Positions 1-6,418 of a DNA stretch of 10,797 nt are shown here, one piece after another (position 1 is the stretch's first letter; every line of letters starts with the position of its first letter). The notes below the pieces were generated by a model that saw only the letters and a list, made by a program, of their open reading frames with translations, did no database searches and was not told the DNA's origin. Both the position numbers and the translations under genes were made by a program. Source of the stretch: Thermoleophilaceae bacterium (GTDB lineage: Bacteria > Actinomycetota > Thermoleophilia > Solirubrobacterales > Thermoleophilaceae); the NCBI GenBank assembly GCA_013812485.1, contig JACCTJ010000064.1:1-10797 (forward strand), read 5' to 3'.

Positions 1-36
1 ACCGGCCGCGACCACGGCGCCGAGCGGGTCGGCTGA
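1..36 (+). CDS. 3' end of a gene in the Asp23/Gls24-type operon (partial)
   Basis: Reading frame 1 is open from the left edge and ends with TGA at 34-36, giving the C-terminal residues TGRDHGAERVG. The stop overlaps the ATG of the next gene (36-38) in the pattern TGATG, which suggests translational coupling. Eleven residues are too few to identify the product. From the two genes that follow, an Asp23/Gls24-family protein is the likeliest guess, because AmaP and DUF2273 proteins usually sit beside one. This is inference from context only. Confidence 0.45.
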   Translation, partial: TGRDHGAERVG

Positions 37-641
37 TGCTCCGCCAGCGCATCCGCCTAGGCGGCTCGAAGGTCGCCGGAGTGGGAAAGATCTTCACCGC
101 GCTCCTCGCGCTCGCCCTGATCTTCTACGGGATCGTGACCGTGCTGCTGGTGGTCGGGGTCTCACCGCCGGCGCTCGACCGGATCAGCGGCTACCGCACG
201 GCGTACGACTTCCTGGCCGGCCTCGGTCCCCAGGACTTCGGAACGACCACGCGCCTGATCGTCGGAGGCGCGGGGCTCGTGGCCCTGATCGTCTTCGGCT
301 ATCTCGCCTGGACCCAGGTACCGCGCCCGCACCGCACGCGCACCGACCTCGTTCTCGGGGCCGGAGAGCGGGGTACCGACGCACTCTCTCCCCGGGCGCT
401 CGAGCGCGCGGCCGAGGTCGCGGCGCTCGAGAGCGCCTACGTCAGCTCCGTCGCCGGGCGCCTCGACGACGACGACCTTGCCGTGAATGTCCAGATCCAC
501 CAGGCGGGCACGGCCGCGGACGCCCTCGAGGACGTCCAACGGCGCGTGCGCGACGCCCTAGAGCGCCACGAGATCCCCGCCATGCCAGTCAACGTCACGC
601 TGACGGGCCTCGTCCCTCAGCGAGGAAGAGAGCTCTCATGA
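36..641 (+). CDS. AmaP-like (DUF6286-like) membrane protein of the Asp23/Gls24 envelope-stress group
   Basis: A 201-residue protein. A short basic N-terminus (RQRIR) leads into a first membrane span at about 17-41. A polar segment of about 30 residues follows, then a second span at about 72-92, and then a soluble C-terminal domain. The C-terminal part (about 123-198) has an alternating strand/helix pattern with hydrophobic V-x-V stretches (LAVNVQIH, VNVTLTGLV) around an amphipathic helix, as in Asp23-like domains. In Gram-positive bacteria AmaP anchors Asp23 to the membrane, and actinobacterial relatives occur in asp23 clusters; the exact role here is inferred. The start overlaps the upstream stop, and the 3' end overlaps the next gene by four bases (ATGA), so three genes are probably co-translated. 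The family call rests on topology and context more than on clear signature residues. Confidence 0.6.
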   Translation: MLRQRIRLGGSKVAGVGKIFTALLALALIFYGIVTVLLVVGVSPPALDRISGYRTAYDFLAGLGPQDFGTTTRLIVGGAGLVALIVFGYLAWTQVPRPHRTRTDLVLGAGERGTDALSPRALERAAEVAALESAYVSSVAGRLDDDDLAVNVQIHQAGTAADALEDVQRRVRDALERHEIPAMPVNVTLTGLVPQRGRELS

Positions 642-904
642 TGTCCTCCAAGCAGTTCGGAGCCCTGCTGGGCTTCCTCTTCGCGGTCACCGTCGCCGCC
701 TTCGGCCTCGGGACGGCGATCGTGTGCCTGCTCGCCGCGTTCGCGTTCTACGCGGCGGCGGGATTGTTCGAGGGCAGCCTCGGGATGGGAGACGCCCAGG
801 AGCGGCTCGCGGCCGCCCGCGACGGCCTTCGCGGCTCTCCCGCGGGGGCTCCTCCCGGCGTCGGTCAGCCGGCTCCGGCGACGCGGACGGCGCGGGTGCG
901 GTGA
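638..904 (+). CDS. DUF2273-like small membrane protein
   Basis: An 88-residue protein with a helical hairpin near its N-terminus: hydrophobic segments at about 8-24 and 26-44 separated by the short FGLG turn. A soluble Ala/Pro/Gly/Arg-rich tail follows. The pattern K-x-x-G-A-L-L-G-F, then a span, Phe-Gly, and a second span is typical of DUF2273 small membrane proteins, which lie in asp23/amaP operons. Two consecutive ATG codons (638 and 641) are possible starts; the first overlaps the upstream TGA. A purine-rich Shine-Dalgarno stretch, GAGGAAGAG, lies at 622-630. The protein probably works with the AmaP-like neighbour at the membrane. The tail after residue 50 is longer than in short DUF2273 proteins and looks disordered. 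Confidence 0.6.
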   Translation: MMSSKQFGALLGFLFAVTVAAFGLGTAIVCLLAAFAFYAAAGLFEGSLGMGDAQERLAAARDGLRGSPAGAPPGVGQPAPATRTARVR

Positions 905-978
905 GCGGCTAGGGCCGTGGCCGACCGGGGACCGAACGGGGCGCCCCGGCGGGCTCGCACGAGGGGCGACCAGCCCTT

Positions 979-1467
979 TCAAACCGGCGGTTCAACGACC
1001 GCGAGCGCCTCGGCGCAGGGGAATAGCCTGCCCAGCGCGCCCGCAACCGTCTCGAAGTCTCGTCGGTTCTCGGTGGCCACATCGAGGCCTGCCGCGTAAG
1101 CGGTAGCGCCGATCTGAATGTCCAAGAGCCACGCCGCCTGGCGCATCGTCTTCGACCGCGGGTCGTGTCGCCGCGTCGCCGGCGGGTGAGGGGTCTCGGC
1201 CCGGATGCGCCCCGCGACGAGAGCAGCCCGGCCGTCGAAGGGGACCGCATGGAAGGCATCGGCGGTAGCGAGACGCGTGAACCATGCGAGAAGCGCGCGA
1301 AACCGAGGATCACGGATCCGTCGCTGGTAACCGTAGGTGACCTCGAGCAGCGAGACCGCGGCCACCCGGACCGGATCGCCGACGATGGACCGGCCCATGA
1401 CGTACTCCTGGACGAGACCGTCGGGCTGCAGGCGCGAGACGACGCTCGTGTCCCACAGAGCTGTCAC
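979..1467 (-). CDS. vapC: VapC-like PIN-domain ribonuclease toxin
   Basis: A 162-residue PIN-domain protein. VapC toxins are metal-dependent RNases that cut tRNA, rRNA or mRNA and are held inactive by a cognate antitoxin. The acidic residues of the PIN site are visible: Asp6 in WDTSVVSRL, Glu42 in SLLEVTYG, Asp116 in LLDIQIGATAYAAG, and Asn134/Asp137 in ATENRRDF, the usual T-x-N-x-x-D-F strand. All key positions are kept, so the toxin looks intact. The start is GTG at 1467-1465, one base into the antitoxin stop (TAGTG), which implies coupled translation with the antitoxin first. It puts the catalytic Asp at residue 6, as usual in the family. At 162 residues it is somewhat longer than a typical VapC; the extra length lies around residues 92-108. 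It converges with the DUF2273-like gene. Confidence 0.87.
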   Translation of the reverse strand: MTALWDTSVVSRLQPDGLVQEYVMGRSIVGDPVRVAAVSLLEVTYGYQRRIRDPRFRALLAWFTRLATADAFHAVPFDGRAALVAGRIRAETPHPPATRRHDPRSKTMRQAAWLLDIQIGATAYAAGLDVATENRRDFETVAGALGRLFPCAEALAVVEPPV

Positions 1468-1826
1468 TACTCTTCGGCTCGCTCCAGCATCGTCCGCCTG
1501 AGCTCCTGCGCTGCTTCGCGCGCCTCACCCTCGGGCGGGAACTCCGCTCGGGCGAGATCGGTCGAGTCTCCGATAATCGCCCGCCAGCGCTCTTCGCGCC
1601 GACTCGCGATCCGCGACTCTCGCTCGTAGGCCTCGGCCCCTCGGGCCGCGAGGCGGACCAGGGCATCGTTGCGCGAGGTGCCGAGCTCTTGAGCCATCCG
1701 GCCGGCGGTCTCGGCCAAGGCCGCGGGGACCCGGAGCGTGGTCCGAGGGCCTTGTGTTGGGACGGCTCGCTCGCGCGATCCGGGGGTTGTCTCGGCGGGC
1801 CCGACCATAGCTGGAGGGTAGCGCAT
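1467..1826 (-). CDS. vapB: ribbon-helix-helix antitoxin of the VapBC-like pair
   Basis: With the ATG at 1826-1824 this is 119 residues; the ATG at 1808-1806 would give 113, and the frame stays open up to 1898. Residues about 29-68 form a ribbon-helix-helix DNA-binding fold: strand RTTLRVP, helix AALAETAGRMAQELG, turn TSRND and helix ALVRLAARGAEAYER. The remaining 50 or so residues are charged and helical (SRREERWRAIIGD...REAAQELRRTMLERAEE) and would be the toxin-binding part. It lies directly upstream of the PIN gene with a one-base overlap. Such antitoxins neutralise the toxin and repress their own promoter. The start is uncertain: AAGAGG lies 13 bases before the 1826 ATG, and a GTG immediately precedes that ATG at 10 bases. 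No ribosome-binding site precedes the 1808 ATG. Confidence 0.75.
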   Translation of the reverse strand: MRYPPAMVGPAETTPGSRERAVPTQGPRTTLRVPAALAETAGRMAQELGTSRNDALVRLAARGAEAYERESRIASRREERWRAIIGDSTDLARAEFPPEGEAREAAQELRRTMLERAEE

Positions 1827-1837
1827 CACATGATGCG
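1822..1837. promoter_or_regulatory. 16-bp inverted repeat, candidate operator for the antitoxin
   Basis: The sequence CGCATCACATGATGCG has two perfect 7-base arms (CGCATCA and TGATGCG) around a two-base centre. It lies at the start of the antitoxin gene, in the gap between the divergent antitoxin and helicase genes. Ribbon-helix-helix antitoxins commonly bind short inverted repeats over their own promoter, so this is a natural autoregulatory site. The repeat is seen directly; its function is inferred. It overlaps one possible antitoxin start codon (1826-1824). Confidence 0.45.
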
Positions 1838-1936
1838 TGCCTCTTAGGATCTCCCTTCTCGGCTGGGAAAAACCAACATCCGGCTGCGCAGAACGCAATG
1901 TGCCGTCGCCTTCGGTCGTCAGACTCCGCCGGCACC
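1827..1936. promoter_or_regulatory. divergent intergenic region of the vapBC pair and helicase gene
   Basis: About 110 bases separate the two divergent start regions, so promoters for both directions should lie here. It has AT-rich patches unusual for this window, such as GGGAAAAACC at about 1865-1874. A plus-strand hexamer TAGGAT at 1845-1850 matches four of six consensus -10 positions, but has no good -35 box; the expected -35 position falls on the inverted repeat. A weak minus-strand option is TAAGAG (complement of 1842-1847) with TTCCCA 17 bases upstream. Neither is strong enough to call. No clear ribosome-binding site precedes either possible helicase start (1898 or 1937). Confidence 0.4.
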
Positions 1937-4900
1937 ATGGGAGCGAACGAGCCGGGTCCCCGAGATCACCTAGTCACACGCTCGCTTCAACGCGGGCTTG
2001 ACGGCGTGGATCTCGAAAGTCGGGTCGAGCAAGCCCTCGATCCCGCCGAGGCTCCTGAACGACTTGCGCGTCATGCCATGGAGGAGATCCGACGTGCACT
2101 CGAGGGCGACGCCCCCTCTGACGCGAAGGCCGAGCGTGTCAACGACATCTTCCGCAGGTTCCTTGACGGTGGCGACTCGGAGGCCGGGGTCGCGCTCCCA
2201 GCCCGACTCCTTCAGGGCATCAAGGCTCGATCGGCGCTCGGCGACCTCTTGCCTCTTCCGCCTCCACCCGCTACGCCGCTGAGCCAGAGCGATCTGCTCG
2301 TCAACGCACAGGGGCAACCGAACGTGGGCTCCGAGCTGCGGGCTGAGCTCACCTCAGCGGAGTCGGTGGACCTGATCTGCGCCTTCGTGATCTGGTCGGG
2401 CGTGCGCCACGTTCGAGACGCGCTCGCGGCCGTCAAGCAGCGCGGAGGTCGGATCCGCGTGATCACCACGACCTACATGGGCGCGACCGAGAAGCGCGCG
2501 GTCGACGAACTCACGCGCCTGGGCGCCGAAGTCCGGGTTGCTCTCGACGCTCGGACCACCAAACTCCATGCGAAGGCGTGGTTACTCGAGCGTGGCTCCG
2601 GGCTGAGTACCGCCTTCGTGGGCTCGTCGAACCTTTCGCACACGGCGTTATTCGATGGTCTGGAGTGGAACGTGAGGCTCTCATCGGTCGACGCTGAGCA
2701 CGTGATCGATCGGGTACGGATGACCTTCGAGAGTCACTGGGCTTCTGAACACTTCGAGTCGTACGACCCATCAGTCAACGGAGACGAGCTGGAGCAGGCG
2801 TTGCGAGAGCACAACCGTCGATCGCTTGGCGAATCCTCGACCGTCTCGTTCGCCAATCTCGACGTTCGGCCGTATCCGCACCAGCAGCGGATGCTGGAGG
2901 CGCTAACCCTCGAGCGAGAGCGCCACGATCGGCATAAAAACCTGGTCGTCGCTGCCACGGGCACCGGCAAGACCGTGGTTGCCGCGCTCGACTACCGCCA
3001 GCTTCTCGACCGTGCCGGCCGCGATCTGTCTCTGCTGTTCGTAGCCCATCGCGAGGAGATCCTCCGCCAGTCTCTGGCGACCTACCGCGCGGTGCTCCGG
3101 GATGGCGCGTTCGGCGAAATACACGGGGGCGGGCAGATCGCTCGTGGCCGGCACGTGTTCGCGATGGTTCAGTCGCTCGGCGAGGCTCGACTCGACGAGA
3201 TCGCTCGTGAAGAGTTCGACGTGCTGGTGGTGGATGAGTTCCACCACGCCAAGGCGGCCACGTACGACCGTCTCCTCAGGCGCCTCGAGCCCACGGAGCT
3301 GCTCGGATTGACCGCTACCCCTGAACGTCTCGACGGCCAGGACGTATCCGACTGGTTCGACCATCGGATCGCGGTGGAGCTACGCCTCTGGGAGGCGATC
3401 GACCAGGGCTTCCTCGTTCCCTTTCAGTACTTCGGGGTCGCCGACGGCACAGATCTCAGCCAGCTCACCTGGCGCCGAGGTGGCTACGCGTCAGAGGAGC
3501 TCAGCAACCTGCTCACCAACGACGACCTCCGCGTCTCCAAGCTGCTCGAGGCGCTCAAGCGGATCGTGCTTGATCCGGGATCAATGCGAGCGCTCGGGTT
3601 CTGCGTCTCCAAGGAGCACGCGCGCTATATGGCGCGGAAGTTCACCGCGGCGGGCCTGCCGAGCGTGGCCCTCACTGGAGACGATGCGCCGGACGAACGC
3701 ATCCGGAGTCTCGCTGACCTGCGCGCCGGGCGGTTGCGGTGCGTCTTTTCCGTGGAGGTGCTCGGCGAAGGCGTCGACGTCCCCGATGTCGATTGCCTTC
3801 TCTTGCTCAGGCCGACGGCGTCCGCAACGCTCTTCGCGCAGCAGCTTGGGCGGGGATTGCGTCGAGCACCGCGTAAGAGTCACCTCACCGTCATCGATCT
3901 CATCGGTCAGCAGCGACGCGAGTTTCGCTACGAGGATCGGCTTAGCGCTGTCCTCGACACGAAGCGCGGACGCATCATCGACCAGGTAGAAGCCGATTTT
4001 CCGTTTCTGCCGTCGGGCTGCACCATCGACCTGGACCGGCAGAGCCACGAGATCGTGATCGACAACCTCAAGGCGGCCGTCCGGCGGTCACGTTGGGCGA
4101 CCTTGGTCGCCGACCTGAGATCGGGTCCTGATGATACGCAATTAGTCGAGTTCCTCGAACGGCATCACCACCGATTGGAAGACGTCTACCGCGGTGGACG
4201 CAACTGGACACAGCTGCGACGGGACGCGCGTCGACGGACTCCGACGGGGGCGAACGCTCAGGTCGAACAGCGATCCCTGAGAAACCTGAGCCGGCTCACG
4301 CATATCGACGACCCTGAGCGCATCGACTTCTATCGAAGTCTGCTCCGGGCGTCCGCCGCACCTCGTGAACAAGATCTCGACGAGCGGCAGCGGCGCTTAA
4401 TCACCATGCTGGCCTGGGGACTTCGCTCGGGCGAATCTGGTGAGACCAACCTATCGGGCTTCTTCGGGTCTCTGTGGCCGGAGGCGGCGGTACGTGGCGA
4501 GCTCCTCGAGTTCTTCGGCGCTCTCGATGCTCGCTCGCGGACTCGCTCTTCGCCCTCGGTGCTGCCCGCCGAGATCCCGCTCACGCCTCACGCGAGGTAC
4601 TCGCGCGAGGAGGCCATCGCCGCGCTCGGTTTCGCCGAGGGAGTGAAGCCGAAGATCACCCAGGGAGGCGTTCTCTGGGTGCCACAAGCGGCCAGCGACG
4701 TGTTCTTCGTCGATCTTCGCAAGGCAGAGCGCGACTACTCGCCGACGACGATGTATCGGGACTATGCGATCAATCGCGAGCTCTTTCACTGGGAATCGCA
4801 ATCGCGTCAGACGCCGCGACAGGGAACTGTGCAGCGTTACATCAACCATCAGGCGGAGGGCACGCGCGTGCTGCTCTTCGTCCGCGAGGGGAAGAACTTC

Positions 4901-5047
4901 GAGATGGGGACGCAGACGTTCAACTTTCTTGGCCCCGTCAGCTACGTCGAGCATCGAGGCGAGCGCCCCGTGGCCTTCACATGGCGGCTCCTCCGTCCCA
5001 TGCCCGAGGAGCTCTTCGAAGTCGCGCGAAGCGTCGCGGCGGCCTAG
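1937..5047 (+). CDS. PLD/HKD nuclease-like, superfamily II helicase and DUF3427 fusion protein
   Basis: A 1,036-residue multidomain protein. Residues about 115-255 form a phospholipase-D-like (HKD nuclease) domain with His211-x-Lys213 in KLHAKAW and GSSN at 229-232. Position 218, where HxKx4D expects Asp, is Glu. Residues about 310-650 are a superfamily II helicase: RPYPHQQ near 311, Walker A AATGTGKT at 339-346, DEFHH at 433-437, TAT at 459-461 and QQLGRGLR at 635-642. A helical linker starts with FPFLPSGCTIDLDR, and DUF3427 runs from about 882 (YSREEAIAALGF, NRELFHWESQSR, LLFVREGK, FLGPVSYVEH). The order is that of known COG3886/COG1061-type fusions, some in defence islands. The protein is probably a cytoplasmic ATP-driven nucleic-acid translocase with a possible nuclease; its target is unknown. 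ATG 1937 is preferred because the 13 extra residues from 1898 do not look like the family N-terminus. TTA codons occur at 2582, 2648, 4142 and 4397, and ATA at 3119. Confidence 0.9.
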   Translation: MGANEPGPRDHLVTRSLQRGLDGVDLESRVEQALDPAEAPERLARHAMEEIRRALEGDAPSDAKAERVNDIFRRFLDGGDSEAGVALPARLLQGIKARSALGDLLPLPPPPATPLSQSDLLVNAQGQPNVGSELRAELTSAESVDLICAFVIWSGVRHVRDALAAVKQRGGRIRVITTTYMGATEKRAVDELTRLGAEVRVALDARTTKLHAKAWLLERGSGLSTAFVGSSNLSHTALFDGLEWNVRLSSVDAEHVIDRVRMTFESHWASEHFESYDPSVNGDELEQALREHNRRSLGESSTVSFANLDVRPYPHQQRMLEALTLERERHDRHKNLVVAATGTGKTVVAALDYRQLLDRAGRDLSLLFVAHREEILRQSLATYRAVLRDGAFGEIHGGGQIARGRHVFAMVQSLGEARLDEIAREEFDVLVVDEFHHAKAATYDRLLRRLEPTELLGLTATPERLDGQDVSDWFDHRIAVELRLWEAIDQGFLVPFQYFGVADGTDLSQLTWRRGGYASEELSNLLTNDDLRVSKLLEALKRIVLDPGSMRALGFCVSKEHARYMARKFTAAGLPSVALTGDDAPDERIRSLADLRAGRLRCVFSVEVLGEGVDVPDVDCLLLLRPTASATLFAQQLGRGLRRAPRKSHLTVIDLIGQQRREFRYEDRLSAVLDTKRGRIIDQVEADFPFLPSGCTIDLDRQSHEIVIDNLKAAVRRSRWATLVADLRSGPDDTQLVEFLERHHHRLEDVYRGGRNWTQLRRDARRRTPTGANAQVEQRSLRNLSRLTHIDDPERIDFYRSLLRASAAPREQDLDERQRRLITMLAWGLRSGESGETNLSGFFGSLWPEAAVRGELLEFFGALDARSRTRSSPSVLPAEIPLTPHARYSREEAIAALGFAEGVKPKITQGGVLWVPQAASDVFFVDLRKAERDYSPTTMYRDYAINRELFHWESQSRQTPRQGTVQRYINHQAEGTRVLLFVREGKNFEMGTQTFNFLGPVSYVEHRGERPVAFTWRLLRPMPEELFEVARSVAAA

Positions 5048-5049
5048 CC

Positions 5050-5071
5050 GGCTCAGCTGAAAGACTGAGTC
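5050..5071 (+). terminator. weak stem-loop between the helicase and pdhA-type genes
   Basis: GGCTCAG (5050-5056) can pair with CTGAGTC (5065-5071) across an eight-base loop, giving seven pairs, one of them G-T. It starts just after the helicase stop codon. No T-run follows, so it is at best a weak terminator or RNA-stability hairpin. The gap holding it is only 34 bases. Confidence 0.2.
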
Positions 5072-5081
5072 GCGACCACCG

Positions 5082-6413
5082 ATGAAGTACTCTCCCACCC
5101 GCATGGCCGAGGCCAAGGCGGAGGACCAACAACAGGGGCAAACCGAGCCGCACGACGGCCCATTCCCCCACGCCGAAGACGACCGCTCCCCCGAGGAACG
5201 CCTGCCCGTCGACCCCGGCGAGCACCACGACCTCCCCGACCGCGAGCACTGCGAGGAGATCCTCCGCAAGATGCTCCTCATCCGCCGTTTCGAGGAGCGC
5301 GCGGGCGAGATGTACACGAAGGCCGCGATCGGCGGCTTCCTGCACCTCGCCATCGGCGAGGAGGCGGCGATCGTGGGCGCGACGCTCGCCATGCGCGACA
5401 CCGACTTCCTCATCTCGACCTACCGCGAGCACGGTCAGGCGCTCGCGCGCGGGACCGACCCGCGGCGAGTCATGGCCGAGCTGTTCGGGCGCCAGGACGG
5501 TGTCTCCAAGGGCCACGGCGGCTCGATGCACCTGTTCGACATCGAGAAGCGCTTCATGGGCGGCTACGGGATCGTCGGCGGCAACCTGCCGCTCGCCGTC
5601 GGGCTCGGGCTCGCGTCCGACTACCAGGAGACCGACGACGTCACGGTCTGCATGCTCGGCGACGGCGCGATCAACCAGGGCAACTTCGGCGAGTCGCTCA
5701 ACCTCGCGGCGCTGTGGAGCCTGCCGATCGTCTTCCTGGTCATCAACAACCAGTTCGGCATGGGCACGGCGATCGAGCGCGCCTCGGCGATCACCGACCT
5801 CTCCAAGCGCGGCGACGGCTTCGGTGTCCCGGGCGCGCGCTGCAACGGCATGGACGTGCTCGACACCAAGGACGAGCTCGAGAACGCCCTGCGCAAGGCG
5901 CGCGAGGACCGCACGCCGCAGCTGGTCGAGGCCGTGACCTACCGCTTCCGCGGCCACTCGATGGCCGATCCCGAGGAGTACCGCTCCAAGGAGGAGGTCG
6001 AGGAGTGGCGCCGGCGCGACCCGATCACCACCTTCGGTGAGCGGGTCAAGGACGAGGACGTCCTCTCCCAGGACGACATCGACGGCTTCGACGAGGAGGC
6101 CCAGAGCACGGTCGAGGAGGCGGTCGAGTTCGCCACCCAGAGCCCCTTCCCCGACCTCGACGCCCTCTACGACGACCTCTACGCCTACAGTGGCGACGAG
6201 CCGGGCTGGTACGTGGTCGACGAGCGCGCGCCCGAGACCCACAAGGGCGAGGACCTGCGCGAGCACTCGAGCGACGCCATGCGCGAGCTGGCCGAGGCCG
6301 GTGCCGCCTACGCCAAGGTCGGCGACGCCGAGGAGCGGCGCAAGCGCCCGGACCCCGACGAGGGCGAGGAGCCTTCCTCCGGCCCGCGCGACGAAGAGGG
6401 CGGGGGCGACTGA
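5082..6413 (+). CDS. pdhA: 2-oxoacid (probably pyruvate) dehydrogenase E1 component, alpha subunit
   Basis: A 443-residue thiamine-diphosphate enzyme subunit that with E1-beta decarboxylates a 2-oxoacid and passes the acyl group to lipoyl-E2. The thiamine-diphosphate/Mg motif runs from GDG (193-195) to NN (222-223). Family loops are present: STYREHGQALARG, GHGGSMHLFD, GGYGIVGGNLPLAVGLGLA, and RFRGHSMADPEEYRSKEEVEEW in the active-site loop. Pyruvate, branched-chain and acetoin E1-alpha are hard to separate by eye; pyruvate fits best but is not proven. The first 45 or so residues (Glu/Asp/Gln/His-rich) and the last 70 or so (ending in an acidic PDPDEGEEPSSGPRDEE stretch) flank the usual core of about 320-370 residues. 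ATG 5082 is used; ATG 5103 is an alternative, and neither has a clear Shine-Dalgarno. It is first in a tight operon, with only five bases before the E1-beta start. Confidence 0.9.
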   Translation: MKYSPTRMAEAKAEDQQQGQTEPHDGPFPHAEDDRSPEERLPVDPGEHHDLPDREHCEEILRKMLLIRRFEERAGEMYTKAAIGGFLHLAIGEEAAIVGATLAMRDTDFLISTYREHGQALARGTDPRRVMAELFGRQDGVSKGHGGSMHLFDIEKRFMGGYGIVGGNLPLAVGLGLASDYQETDDVTVCMLGDGAINQGNFGESLNLAALWSLPIVFLVINNQFGMGTAIERASAITDLSKRGDGFGVPGARCNGMDVLDTKDELENALRKAREDRTPQLVEAVTYRFRGHSMADPEEYRSKEEVEEWRRRDPITTFGERVKDEDVLSQDDIDGFDEEAQSTVEEAVEFATQSPFPDLDALYDDLYAYSGDEPGWYVVDERAPETHKGEDLREHSSDAMRELAEAGAAYAKVGDAEERRKRPDPDEGEEPSSGPRDEEGGGD

Positions 6414-6418
6414 CCGCC

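Noticed and set aside
937..948. Palindrome CGGGGCGCCCCG between the convergent DUF2273-like and vapC genes
   Set aside because: It could be a terminator for either gene, but it has no proper loop beyond GCGC, no T-run, and such G/C palindromes are common at this base composition.
1827..1898. Antitoxin frame extended upstream to an ATG at 1898
   Set aside because: The extra N-terminal residues do not look like the antitoxin family and would run through the candidate operator and most of the divergent promoter region.
4451..5413. Minus-strand open frame of 320 codons across the helicase/E1-alpha junction
   Set aside because: It spans two recognisable genes on the other strand and shows no domain; a typical shadow frame of high-GC DNA.
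4977..6266. Long minus-strand open frame (429 codons) opposite the E1-alpha gene
   Set aside because: Its product is Val/Leu/Asp/Arg-rich low-complexity sequence mirroring the opposite strand of a high-GC gene, while the plus strand encodes a clear E1-alpha.
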